A DNA stretch of 20,295 nt from Tannerellaceae bacterium (GCA_031267775.1 JAIRYL010000083.1:1-20295); one strand, 5' to 3'; positions 7,279-15,078 are shown, counted from the stretch's first letter. The notes: generated from the letters alone by a model not told the origin. Numbers and translations: made by a program.

Positions 7279-8340
7279 TTACTTGGTATAGGGTGATTGA
7301 TACGGATTACCCTGCTGCGGCTGTTGATATGGATTTTGTTGTTGCGGTTGCTGGTAAGGATTCTGCGGAACAGGCCCCATATTAACAGTCATAGCGTTTA
7401 ACAACCGGCTGTATACCTGATTTAATTGCGTCAGTTGTTGCGCCATTCGCTCTGTTTCCGCGCGGAACACAGAGCTATCCGTCAGCGAGCCGTCATACAA
7501 GTTTTTGATGCGGTTCAAACCGGCGTTAATATGTTCGATAGAACTAATTTGCGAGCTGATACTCTTTAACTGCATTTCATAGATAGCATTCAGTCCGGTA
7601 AGATTACGGTTCAGCAGTTCCATTTGCTGAACATATCCCTGCGAATTACGGGTAATACCGGTTGAATTGTCGGCAATATGCTTATATGAATGTAATAACG
7701 TATCGGATACTTCGGACAGCGAATGGGTCACTTTACTGAAACGGTCCATATTATCAGACATACCCGAAAGCTGGTCAAGATATTTTTGAGTCGCTTCCGT
7801 CAGTTCGGCCATTCTGGATATTTGTTCGGCAGCGGCGCTCAATTTTTTAATACTGGCAGACAGATTCTTTGTATCTTCTTCCGTTACGTCGACAGGCGAA
7901 ATGCCCATACTGCCAAGGTTTATGTTTTGTACGCCGCCACCGCCGCCGGAAAAGTTCACCTTTGTCCCCGTCAGGTTAGGAGCGCCGCCGGAAATGTCGT
8001 CGTCTTCCGGATTGGCAAAAGCCCCCATAATGGCAGATACCGGCGTTCCGTGGAAATCAGGACGGTCCATCGGATTCTTTGACTTCAATACCGGAAAAAC
8101 ATCCTCCCAATGATAATCCGTGTTCGGTTTTTCAAATCCGAAAATAAAGAACACCAAAAATTCCGTAATCATTCCGACTGCTAACATCATATTGCCATAC
8201 GGAAGATGCAGGATTTTAAACATGGCGCCTAAAATAACGATGGAAGCCCCCCAACTGTAACAAAAGTTTAACAAGCGCTTTCCCCTGTCGCTTGAAAGGT
8301 ACATTTCCACCCTGTTTTTATATCCTCTATATTTTCCCAT
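7279..8340 (-). CDS. gldL: Type IX secretion/gliding motor protein GldL/PorL
   Basis: Two amino-terminal membrane helices (about residues 27-46 and 50-69) carry the family's key charged residues: K42 in the FKILH motif and E60 in TM2 (MITEFLVFF). These correspond to the Lys and Glu implicated in proton coupling in Flavobacterium GldL. A long cytoplasmic part follows, mostly coiled-coil-like helices (about 170-320). At 353 residues it is longer than F. johnsoniae GldL (about 215) and closer to the PorL type. It ends in a Gln/Pro/Asn/Tyr-rich tail with repeated NPYQQPQQ. It forms the motor with GldM, encoded next. Confidence 0.95.
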   Translation of the reverse strand: MGKYRGYKNRVEMYLSSDRGKRLLNFCYSWGASIVILGAMFKILHLPYGNMMLAVGMITEFLVFFIFGFEKPNTDYHWEDVFPVLKSKNPMDRPDFHGTPVSAIMGAFANPEDDDISGGAPNLTGTKVNFSGGGGGVQNINLGSMGISPVDVTEEDTKNLSASIKKLSAAAEQISRMAELTEATQKYLDQLSGMSDNMDRFSKVTHSLSEVSDTLLHSYKHIADNSTGITRNSQGYVQQMELLNRNLTGLNAIYEMQLKSISSQISSIEHINAGLNRIKNLYDGSLTDSSVFRAETERMAQQLTQLNQVYSRLLNAMTVNMGPVPQNPYQQPQQQNPYQQPQQGNPYQSPYTK

Positions 8341-8375
8341 TTTCTATGAAGTATTTTATCTTGCTTGTATGTTTG

Positions 8376-9803
8376 TTATTTCCCTTTTCCTTTGGAACGT
8401 GAAAAACCTACCTGAGTACGCGCGCAACGGAAACCCACGTATGAACGAGGCACATTTTGATATTCGAAGGTGCGCATGTCCGAGCGGATAAATTGAGCGA
8501 CGTCTTTCCACGAACCTCCGCGCACTACTTTCGACTTCATGGCGTAAGGGTCTTCCTTCGCAGCATTATAGCGTAAGTCGGGATTCATATCATTCATTTG
8601 GTTCGGGCCTGATTCCGAATAAACGGTGGCTGTCCATTCGGCTACATTACCGGCCATATCATACAGTCCAAACTCGTTGGGTGCAAAAGAACCCACTTTT
8701 GCAGTAATTAAATGTCCATCTTCCGTATAATTACCGTTTCCGGGCTTAAAGTTTCCAAGGAAGCAACCTTTTGTATTCTGTAATTCGCCGGTCGCCCACG
8801 GATATTTATATTCATTTTTGCCTGTCCGGGCGGCATATTCCCATTCGCCCTCCGTGGGGAGTCTGAACGGCTCGAATGCCTGTCCGGGCGGAAGATTCAT
8901 AGACGTTTTAAACAGTTCGGTACGCCAGATACAAAAAGCGGCAGCCTGTTCCCATGTTACGCCTACTACCGGATAATCGTCGTAACCGGGATGCTGGAAA
9001 TACATCCGCATATAAGGTTCGTTATAAGCATTGTTAAAATCGTTTATCCAACACGTTTCGTCCGGGTAAATATTGATGATGCGCGTATGCAGGAAATCCC
9101 ATTCGCTACCCAACGGTCGCGTGACGGTTTCGTTTACGACGCGTCCTTCGTCGTCTATATAAGCCGTATCTTTAGATATCGTTACAATCTCGTCCGGATT
9201 TACGGTTATATCCGTATTAAGTATCCGTTCGGCAGGATTCAGGCGATGCTTGCGCAATGCCGCCGAAGTATAATCATACCATTCATATTTAAAAAGCATT
9301 TGTTTTTCGTCTAATCTTTTCACGCCTGTAACCGGATTCGTATAATAAATGCTCTCGATCGCCAGTTGCTCGTCTTCTGTCGCCCGCCTCCAGGGAATCG
9401 GGCGATTCCAGTCTAAGCGAGGTTCAACAGGCTCTCCATACCGGTCTTCTGTAATTTTAAACAGGTCGTTACCCCCGTAAGCAGGGTCGGCCAACCGTTC
9501 GCGGATAATAGAATCCCTCACCCAATAAACAAACTGGCGGTACTTGGCGTTGGTTATCTCCGTTTGGTCCATCCAGAAAGCGTCAAAAGAAACGCCTTTG
9601 GTTTCCGGCGTCATTCCCCATAAAGAATCCTTGCCGGATGGTCCCATTTCGAATGAACCTCTTTTAATTAACACCATGCCGTATGGAGCCGGTTCGTTTA
9701 CAGCTACGGCTCTTGCCCCGGTAACTTCTCCTATACTGCGCAAGTTTCTTCCGCATGAGGGAAGTAATACAATAACCATAAGTACTAATAATACCTTTTT
9801 CAT
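8376..9803 (-). CDS. gldK: Type IX secretion lipoprotein GldK/PorK
   Basis: The 475-residue precursor has a lipoprotein signal (MKKVLLVLMVIVLLPSC, lipidated Cys17). A formylglycine-generating-enzyme/SUMF1-like domain follows: GMVLIKRGSFEMGPS near the start, then FWMDQTEITNAKYRQFV, FRLPTEGEWEYAARTG, LYDMAGNVAEW, and VVRGGSW with FRCAR near the end. GldK keeps this fold but acts structurally, forming the outer-membrane-associated periplasmic ring with GldN. Length is close to known GldK/PorK. It is second in the operon, after porP/sprF. Confidence 0.96.
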   Translation of the reverse strand: MKKVLLVLMVIVLLPSCGRNLRSIGEVTGARAVAVNEPAPYGMVLIKRGSFEMGPSGKDSLWGMTPETKGVSFDAFWMDQTEITNAKYRQFVYWVRDSIIRERLADPAYGGNDLFKITEDRYGEPVEPRLDWNRPIPWRRATEDEQLAIESIYYTNPVTGVKRLDEKQMLFKYEWYDYTSAALRKHRLNPAERILNTDITVNPDEIVTISKDTAYIDDEGRVVNETVTRPLGSEWDFLHTRIINIYPDETCWINDFNNAYNEPYMRMYFQHPGYDDYPVVGVTWEQAAAFCIWRTELFKTSMNLPPGQAFEPFRLPTEGEWEYAARTGKNEYKYPWATGELQNTKGCFLGNFKPGNGNYTEDGHLITAKVGSFAPNEFGLYDMAGNVAEWTATVYSESGPNQMNDMNPDLRYNAAKEDPYAMKSKVVRGGSWKDVAQFIRSDMRTFEYQNVPRSYVGFRCARTQVGFSRSKGKGK

Positions 9804-9809
9804 ATACTG

Positions 9810-10763
9810 TTATAATATACGTACACTTTTATGCCTATACTGTCCCGACTTGGTTTTGTTTAGCTTCACCTGATACCTCACCATCACTTCATGGCTTCCG
9901 CTTGTGGCTTTCAATAAAACGCCCCTTGTCGGGAAATCATAAGCGTATCCTACTTGTATATTGCCGAATGTGGCTCCCAACATAACTACCGCCGATTCGT
10001 TAACTCTCCAGGAGAGTCCGCCATTGAACATCTTATTATAAACTATCCGCGCCGTAATATCCGCCTGAAAGCTTGCCAAGTCTGTTTTCAGAAAAACGGA
10101 AGGCTGTAATTCATACAACGGATTCTCAAGTTGAATATTGTATCCGCCGGTTAAATTATATGACTTGCCTATGAACGTAGAAATATTTTCTTCCAGTTCC
10201 AGCTCAGGCTCCATTATGTGCATGATTCCGACGCCTGCATAAAACTTTTTATGCGTATAATAGATACCTGCATTTAGATCAAATCCCATGCCGCTGGTTT
10301 TTACGTTGGGGATAGCTTCGTCTTCCTTTTGGTGATATTCTGATTCGCCCAGATTCAGTTTGCCTTCGCTTCCGTCAAATGAGATATTAGCGATACCCGG
10401 CTGTAAGCCTATACTTAACGTTCCGCCAAACAATTTCTGTTTACAGGCTACTTGGGCGGCAAAGTGAGAGTTATTGAACAAGCCGATACTTTCGGTAAAT
10501 ACCATTGCTCCAATCCCCAGGTTAACCTTTTTTACGGCAAGCGGCATATCGGCAGTGGCAAAGAGCGATTTGGGCGCGCCTTCCCAGCCCATCCACTGCA
10601 GACGATACAGGGCGAAAACGTTCAGGTTGCCCGATGTTCCTGCATATCCCGGATTGTAGTATCCCATAGCCATGAAGTACTGGCTAAATTGCGCATCATA
10701 TTGCGACCAGACAGTACCGCTTACAGCCATGAAGGCTATTATGGAAAGAAGAATCTTCTTCAT
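9810..10763 (-). CDS. PorP/SprF-family type IX secretion outer membrane protein
   Basis: The 317-residue product has a signal peptide (MKKILLSIIAFMAVSGTVWS) followed by YDAQFSQYFMAMGYYNPGYAG, given here as family signature: PorP/SprF proteins begin mature chains with an AQFSQ...NPAYAG motif. The rest alternates as beta strands of an outer-membrane barrel. I place the start at the ATG at 10763, which puts MKKILL first; an ATG nine codons upstream would precede the signal peptide with MVFPPFFYR and is unlikely. Some PorP/SprF proteins link the T9SS ring to surface adhesins or peptidoglycan. It heads the porP-gldKLMN operon. I see no convincing -7/-33 pair in the 90 bases upstream. Confidence 0.92.
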   Translation of the reverse strand: MKKILLSIIAFMAVSGTVWSQYDAQFSQYFMAMGYYNPGYAGTSGNLNVFALYRLQWMGWEGAPKSLFATADMPLAVKKVNLGIGAMVFTESIGLFNNSHFAAQVACKQKLFGGTLSIGLQPGIANISFDGSEGKLNLGESEYHQKEDEAIPNVKTSGMGFDLNAGIYYTHKKFYAGVGIMHIMEPELELEENISTFIGKSYNLTGGYNIQLENPLYELQPSVFLKTDLASFQADITARIVYNKMFNGGLSWRVNESAVVMLGATFGNIQVGYAYDFPTRGVLLKATSGSHEVMVRYQVKLNKTKSGQYRHKSVRIL

Positions 10764-10854
10764 ACGATAGAAAAACGGCGGGAAAACCAATAAATTGTAT
10801 TAAAAATAAAAACAAACGAGACAAGCGGCCCTGCAAATCCACTGCCCCGTTCTG

Positions 10855-10961
10855 AGGAGGCGGCTGGAAATAAATCATACATTTATCGGTCTGCTTTCAG
10901 GCTTTGTCCCGTAAAAAAACAGTTCCCATACATTTGTATGATTTATTTCCAGCCGCCTCCT
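10855..10961. repeat. 107-bp element with perfect 26-bp terminal inverted repeats (MITE-like)
   Basis: Arms 10855-10880 and 10936-10961 are perfect inverted complements over 26 bases, beginning AGGAGGCGGCTGGAAATAAA at the outside. The 55-base centre encodes nothing. The arms are shared with the hairpin at 195-241, so at least two copies lie 10.6 kb apart. It sits between the start of porP and the end of the DUF2795 gene, both on the minus strand. No clear target-site duplication is visible at the edges. It could be a non-autonomous mobile element or a repeat whose transcript folds as a strong hairpin separating the two operons. Confidence 0.75.
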
Positions 10962-11001
10962 TATTTCATTAGAACTACATTCTTTTTTTGTATCCTACAC
11001 G

Positions 11002-11223
11002 TCAATATTCTTCTTCATTAAAAAAGAAATCCTCTTTACTTGGATAATCCGGCCAAATGTCTTCCATGCATTCGTAAATGTCTCCTTCGTCTTCCATCTC
11101 CTGTAAGTTCTCTATTACCTCCAAGGGCGCGCCGGAACGTTGTGCATAATCAATCAATTCGTCTTTTGTTGCAGGCCAGGGCGCATCTTCCAGTTTTGAA
11201 GCTAATTCTAAAGTCCAATACAT
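11002..11223 (-). CDS. DUF2795-type small acidic protein
   Basis: This 73-residue cytoplasmic protein starts MYWTLELASKLEDAPWPATK, contains DELIDYAQRSGAPLEVIENL and ends in the acidic EDFFFNEEEY. The DELIDYA...GAP...VIENL helix pattern is that of the DUF2795 family, common as a short stand-alone protein in Bacteroidales. The function is unknown. I start it at the ATG at 11223: an alternative four codons upstream (MITT) would extend past the start I recall for the family. It has its own promoter over the end of the upstream adenosyltransferase gene. A short palindrome CCACTTAGTGG lies in its leader (about 11247-11257). Confidence 0.85.
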   Translation of the reverse strand: MYWTLELASKLEDAPWPATKDELIDYAQRSGAPLEVIENLQEMEDEGDIYECMEDIWPDYPSKEDFFFNEEEY

Positions 11224-11274
11224 AGTTGTTATCAATTAATTTATACCACTTAGTGGCTTGGTTTTCAAATTTCC

Positions 11275-11306
11275 GCAAAAATATAACTTTATTTGTTAGA
11301 TACAAG
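11275..11306 (-). promoter_or_regulatory. Promoter of the DUF2795 gene
   Basis: On the minus strand, TATTTTTGC (11283-11275) matches TAnnTTTG. CTTG (11306-11303) lies exactly 19 bases upstream in the -33 position. It overlaps the 3' end of the PduO-type gene and would give a leader of about 45 bases. Confidence 0.6.
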
Positions 11307-11859
11307 TATAATCCCATATAATTTCTTCGCCATTATTTTTAATACATTCTTTACGCGCTAAAACGAAGAAATAATCGGATAACCGGTTGATGAACATCAA
11401 CACAGGTTCTTCTACGCGGCTTGTTTCGGCCAACCGGTAAATCTGTCGTTCGGCACGGCGGCAAACCGTACGGCAAACATGCGCCAAAGCTGCCGCGCGG
11501 TTGCCTCCCGGTAAAACGAAATGCGTCATTTTGGGCAAAGCGCTATCGAGCCGGTCTATTTCATGCTCTATCTTTTCGATGCTTTCAGGGGCGACTTTAC
11601 TTTCTATTCCGGGGCCGACGTTTTCCGGGTTGGTTGCCAGATACGAACCAATGGTAAATAATTTATGCTGTATAAACCGGCAGAAGTCTAACTCCTCTTT
11701 GTCTGTTAATTCGGTTATCAGCAGGCCTACGAAGGAGTTTAACTCATCGGTAGCGCCGTAACTTTCAATACGCGCGCCGGCTTTTGATACCCGTTGGCCT
11801 CCCACCAGAGAGGTCATGCCTTTGTCGCCTGTACGGGTGTAAACTATGCTCTTTTTCAT
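11296..11859 (-). CDS. PduO-type ATP:cob(I)alamin adenosyltransferase
   Basis: The 187-residue protein has the PduO/MMAB signature blocks in order: YTRTGDKGMTSLVGGQRV (residues 7-24), RIESYGATDELNSFVG (about 30-45, nucleotide-binding) and VLPGGNRAAALAHVCRTVCR (about 118-137, with RAERQ following). It transfers the 5'-deoxyadenosyl group of ATP to cob(I)alamin, making adenosylcobalamin in the cytoplasm for enzymes such as methylmalonyl-CoA mutase. Length is normal. It follows the methyltransferase gene by 20 bases and probably shares its transcript. Confidence 0.93.
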   Translation of the reverse strand: MKKSIVYTRTGDKGMTSLVGGQRVSKAGARIESYGATDELNSFVGLLITELTDKEELDFCRFIQHKLFTIGSYLATNPENVGPGIESKVAPESIEKIEHEIDRLDSALPKMTHFVLPGGNRAAALAHVCRTVCRRAERQIYRLAETSRVEEPVLMFINRLSDYFFVLARKECIKNNGEEIIWDYTCI

Positions 11860-11879
11860 GTTGTTAATAATATGCAGGT

Positions 11880-12575
11880 TTAAAAATAAAGTAAGTATGT
11901 ACGTTTATGTAATTTTTTGTTGAAGAATACGATACCTGTCGAATATAAATCTATTGCCAGGGTTACTTTGGGATGACCGGCTATTTGTTTCCAACAATTC
12001 CGCGCCCGGGCATTGCTTTTTATACCGGCGAAAACGAAAAACGTATCATTATGTATATATTCCGCGCATTGGTAAAACAGCCAAAGACTATCCGTTTGCT
12101 CGCGGGCGAGATTGAAAAACACCAAGTCGGGGCGTTTTATATCCAGCAAAGCTTGCGGGAGCGTATGCTTATAATCCCCTTCCCTTACGTCCACAGGCGT
12201 TTTTGCCGCTTTATGATATGTCCAGCGCGAAACAGACGCATACTCCGGTCTGTTTTCAAGCGAAATACAGTTTATTCCGGTAGCATACGACGTAAGGTAT
12301 AAGGTAGATAATCCGGTTGTAGCCCCGATTTGAATTATATTTTGAGGATGGAAATAATTTGTCAGCCTGAACAGGAGCGCTCCGTGTTTAGCGCTGATGG
12401 CTTTGCGCCTGATTAACTTTCCCTCTTTTTTAAAAAGAAGCTGTTTTCGGATTAATTCAATATCATCGAAAGAGTAATAACGGCAACGTTCTTCAATAAC
12501 TTTTGTAATAAGGTTATAAACAAACGGCGAATGAACGCCGTGCCCTCTGATATGACGAATCCGTTTGTAAAACAT
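11880..12575 (-). CDS. Class I SAM-dependent methyltransferase-like protein
   Basis: This 231-residue protein begins with RIRHIRGHGVHSPFVYNLIT, a recognisable start of a Bacteroidales methyltransferase-like family. It has a Rossmann motif I at about residues 80-91 (IIQIGATTGLSTLYL) and a motif II-like ISLENRP acidic strand end. PDLVFFNLAR follows in the position of motif IV. The glycine-rich loop is IGATTG rather than the canonical GxGxG, and the motif IV acid is replaced by Asn, so activity or substrate is uncertain. Its start overlaps the stop of the phosphatase gene in a TAATG junction, suggesting coupled translation. Confidence 0.75.
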   Translation of the reverse strand: MFYKRIRHIRGHGVHSPFVYNLITKVIEERCRYYSFDDIELIRKQLLFKKEGKLIRRKAISAKHGALLFRLTNYFHPQNIIQIGATTGLSTLYLTSYATGINCISLENRPEYASVSRWTYHKAAKTPVDVREGDYKHTLPQALLDIKRPDLVFFNLAREQTDSLWLFYQCAEYIHNDTFFVFAGIKSNARARNCWKQIAGHPKVTLAIDLYSTGIVFFNKKLHKRTYLLYF

Positions 12576-13615
12576 TAATATAAATACATTTCTCTGAGTT
12601 TGGCAATATCAGCTCCCAGCGTGCCCTGGAGGTAGTTGTCTACGCTTCCGTACGTTTCTTTTATCCGGTCTATCCCGGCTTGCAGAAATTCATGTTTTAC
12701 GCTGAATAATGATTTCAGGCTGGGGAACTGTTCTATATAGCCGGCATATTTGTCTCTCAGGTATATGTTGGACAGCAGATAATCCTGCATAACCGCCTCT
12801 TCGTCTACGCCTAATGCCAGCAATATCCATGCGGCTCCCAGTCCGGTACGGTCTTTACCTGCCGAGCAATGAAACAGCAAGGGCGTTTTTTCTTCGTTCT
12901 GTAATAATAAAAAAAAGTCCTGGTATCTTTTAATTACCTGGGGGTCGGTAACCAGCATCCGGTTGATCGCTATCATAATGCTGTCTGTATCGAGCATAGC
13001 CTGCATGGAAAAATCTGCCGAGGCCATTAAATTACCCGGCGAAATAGCGTAGGGGTAGATTTCCTTTACGGAAGCGGGTATTTTATCCGGCGTTTGACTC
13101 CTTTCTTCTTCCGAGCGGAAGTCGACAATTGAAACCAAAGGTATGGAAGCCAGGTAATTCAGGTCGCGTTCTGTGAGCGAGCCAAGATCGTCCGACCGGA
13201 AAATCTTGCCCCATTTAACAAAACGCCCGTCTGCTGTTTTTTTCCCTCCCAAATCCCTGAAATTATATCCTCCTTCCATTGGCAAATGGCGTTCGGCAAG
13301 GATCGCTTTACCATCTTCTGTTACCAGTTGGAAATAGTTTCTGACCGTATCCGAAACGGGCAAGGTATAGACGCCGGAACCTTTACCTTCTGCCAGCGGC
13401 TTGCCGCGGCTGATCGTTTCAACGCGCGCGCCGGTATACAGTTTCCATTTTCCATCGGTTTGGATGGTCAGTATGGTTTCCTTTGTGTTCTTATTATGCG
13501 TAACCTCGGCTATTCCCGAAATATCTTTTCCATCGTATACGGGCGGTATAGACTTGTTTTTACACGAAGATAACGAGACGCTTGCCATAAGTAATAAAAT
13601 TGTTACAAGTTTCAT
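12575..13615 (-). CDS. Lipoprotein protein-tyrosine phosphatase (Y_phosphatase3 family)
   Basis: The 346-residue precursor has a lipoprotein signal (MKLVTILLLMASVSLSSC, Cys18). After an amino-terminal beta-rich stretch (about 25-110) it has a NFRDLGGKKTADGRFVKWGK block typical of the Y_phosphatase3/PtpB-like family. The P-loop is HCSAGKDRTG, with nucleophile C250 and phosphate-binding R256. Members dephosphorylate phosphotyrosine or phosphoinositides. The lipid anchor places it outside the inner membrane, so its substrate is likely periplasmic or surface. I choose the ATG at 13615; an upstream in-frame TTG at 13624 would add three residues. It heads the operon with the methyltransferase. Confidence 0.9.
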   Translation of the reverse strand: MKLVTILLLMASVSLSSCKNKSIPPVYDGKDISGIAEVTHNKNTKETILTIQTDGKWKLYTGARVETISRGKPLAEGKGSGVYTLPVSDTVRNYFQLVTEDGKAILAERHLPMEGGYNFRDLGGKKTADGRFVKWGKIFRSDDLGSLTERDLNYLASIPLVSIVDFRSEEERSQTPDKIPASVKEIYPYAISPGNLMASADFSMQAMLDTDSIMIAINRMLVTDPQVIKRYQDFFLLLQNEEKTPLLFHCSAGKDRTGLGAAWILLALGVDEEAVMQDYLLSNIYLRDKYAGYIEQFPSLKSLFSVKHEFLQAGIDRIKETYGSVDNYLQGTLGADIAKLREMYLY

Positions 13616-13667
13616 GTAGCGCAAAATTTAACAGGTTGATATGCATCGTTTGCATGGATTGTTTGTC

Positions 13668-13676
13668 GCAAAGGTA
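13668..13676 (-). promoter_or_regulatory. -7 promoter element upstream of the phosphatase operon
   Basis: TACCTTTGC on the minus strand (13676-13668) matches TAnnTTTG, giving a leader of about 45 bases to the ATG at 13615. No clear -33 TTTG is seen at the usual distance, so it is supported by the -7 element only. Confidence 0.5.
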
Positions 13677-13703
13677 GTAATTATACTTTGCGCGGGGTAA
13701 AAT

Positions 13704-13830
13704 TGTGAGATAAAAGCAGCAGGCGGAAAGCAGAAAGCGGAAAGACCGATAAGGTTCGGATTGCCGTCTTCCGGCTACCGACGTCTAACTGCTTTCTGCC
13801 TGCTGCTTTCTGCCTTTTTTCCATCTCACA
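13704..13830. repeat. 127-bp element with nested inverted repeats
   Basis: The outermost bases are TGTGAGAT (13704-13711) and ATCTCACA (13823-13830). Inside them, 13716-13733 and 13789-13806 are inverted complements with 17 of 18 matches, built from the purine-rich unit GCAGCAGGCGGAAAGCAG. The right side repeats the CTGCTTTCTGCC unit again before a T6 run. It lies between the 3' end of the barrel gene and the phosphatase promoter. Such purine-rich repeats could be intergenic mobile elements or a hairpin that ends transcription of the barrel gene. Confidence 0.65.
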
Positions 13831-13849
13831 TTTGCCTGTAAAGGGCTTC

Positions 13850-14416
13850 TTAAAACATAAAGCCTATGCTAAAGAATATGTTGTCGCTGTAAGGCGAGTA
13901 TTTATGGTGAATAAGCTCATAGTTTAACTGGAGTATAACCGGGTTCAAATACAGGCCTCCGCCAACAATAAGGGCGGGAACAACTTGATTGGCGGCAAAT
14001 GTATTTTCGGCAAGAGTTTCTTTATACCAGGTGCGCATGATCTCGGGCTTGACGCTGAGCAGCAGTTTTTGCCAGGGATAATAGTGTGCAAAAAGATTGA
14101 GGCTTACGCTATTTTCCGTATAACGGGATTTTTTTGTTTGCCACGAACTAACCTCTCCATTATCGGTATGTGTATAATAATCTTTATCCGATCGGGCATA
14201 CCGGTAACCGATACCTGCCCCTATATGCAACCGGTCTGTCAGCTTATACCCAACCTGAGGCGAACCGCCCGCCGTCCAGTAATCGCGGGATATGCCAAAC
14301 CCGACGTCGCCTCCGAAAATTAATTTGTTCGGATCAAATTTCAAGACTTGCTGCCCTTGCATGCTTAGGGGAAGCGCTATAAAAATGACGAATAATACGA
14401 ATCGATTTTTTTTCAT
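13850..14416 (-). CDS. Small outer membrane beta-barrel protein
   Basis: The 188-residue precursor has a signal peptide (about residues 1-22, ending MQGQQ). The mature part is made of alternating amphipathic strands, such as LHIGAGIGYRYARS, VSLNLFAHYYPW and VILQLNYELIHH, and ends with IFFSIGFMF, an aromatic C-terminal strand typical of outer-membrane barrels. Size and pattern fit an eight-stranded barrel of the OmpA/OmpX type. The function is not identifiable. It stands alone, with inverted repeats downstream and a long divergent intergenic region upstream. Confidence 0.75.
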   Translation of the reverse strand: MKKNRFVLFVIFIALPLSMQGQQVLKFDPNKLIFGGDVGFGISRDYWTAGGSPQVGYKLTDRLHIGAGIGYRYARSDKDYYTHTDNGEVSSWQTKKSRYTENSVSLNLFAHYYPWQKLLLSVKPEIMRTWYKETLAENTFAANQVVPALIVGGGLYLNPVILQLNYELIHHKYSPYSDNIFFSIGFMF

Positions 14417-14541
14417 CCTGTAAATTTTAACTGTTACATGAAGGCTGAAATTGGTATAGCCTTTGGTTATTAATGAAATTATTTAGCGTTTAATTGCCTG
14501 ATACATAGTTGTACTTATGTGTTATATCCGTTTTTTTCGCT

Positions 14542-14550
14542 GCAAATATA
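14542..14550 (-). promoter_or_regulatory. -7 promoter element of the barrel gene
   Basis: TATATTTGC on the minus strand (14550-14542) matches the Bacteroidota -7 consensus. It predicts a leader of about 120 bases, long for a simple gene. No good -33 element is visible. The leader includes an imperfect inverted repeat around ACATAGTTGTACTTATGT (about 14503-14520). Confidence 0.45.
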
Positions 14551-14614
14551 CACAATTAATGGATAACGCCTACTCATTAGAAAGTGAACGTTTCTGGTTA
14601 GAATTTACAGAATC

Positions 14615-14966
14615 GGGATAGCTATTCCTAACCTCCGGGTTATACTCCCAACCTTCGGGATAGTTATTTCGAACCTTCGGATAGCTATCCCTAACCCAGG
14701 GATACGTATCCCGAACCTTGGGATAGCTATCCCAACCTTTGGAATACGTATTCCGAACGCTGGAATAGCTTATCCAACTTTTGGGATACGTATTCCGTAC
14801 CCCTGGAATAGCTATTCCGAACCCTGGAATACGTATTCCTGACGCTGGAATAGCTATTCCTGACCTTGGAATAGCTATTCCGAACCCCTGGAATAGCTAT
14901 TCCGAACCCTGGAATACGTATTCCTAATCCTGGAATAGCTATTCCGAAACTTGAATTACGTAATTT
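14615..14966. repeat. Array of about 17 short palindromes with 21-22-bp period
   Basis: Fourteen-base palindromes of the form GGAATAGCTATTCC recur every 21-22 bases, separated by 7-8-base spacers resembling GAACCCT. I count about 17 units. The centre is either AGCT or ACGT, both self-complementary, and the outer arms covary: GGGATA pairs with TATCCC (14700-14713, 14720-14733), GGAATA with TATTCC (most later units). Units 2, 3 and 8 are imperfect, and the first few are the most degenerate. Spacers are not unique, so this is not a CRISPR array. Confidence 0.9.
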
Positions 14967-14988
14967 ATTTTGGCTCATGCGGATTGGC

Positions 14989-15015
14989 GGGTGGGGGATA
15001 GCGGGCGGGGAGGGG
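14989..15015 (+). other. G-quadruplex-type motif
   Basis: Five G-runs of three to five bases are separated by loops of 1 to 5 bases (G3-T-G5-ATAGC-G3-C-G4-A-G4). This fits the standard G3+N1-7 quadruplex pattern on the plus strand. It sits about 65 bases upstream of the operon's -7 element. Confidence 0.6.
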
Positions 15016-15078
15016 CGTTTTTTAAGGGCGTCGCCTTAAATCTTTATTGGGTATGTGGGGGGCGTATCCTGTTTTGAT

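Noticed and set aside
8376..9803. Formylglycine-generating enzyme acting on the STM4013-type hydrolase
   Set aside because: This SUMF1-like protein is the structural T9SS lipoprotein GldK by operon context and lipobox; the hydrolase lacks the Cys/Ser sulfatase signature needed for such maturation.
14615..14966. Possible CRISPR array
   Set aside because: The repeats are 14 bp palindromes and the 7-8-base spacers are near-identical to each other; there are no unique spacers and no cas genes.
14727..14978. 83-codon minus-strand frame with seven-residue repeats (IAIPGLG, VRNSYSR)
   Set aside because: The repeats are only the translation of the 21-bp palindrome array; the period shifts to 22 bp in places, there is no promoter or leader signal, and the sequence has no protein-like features.
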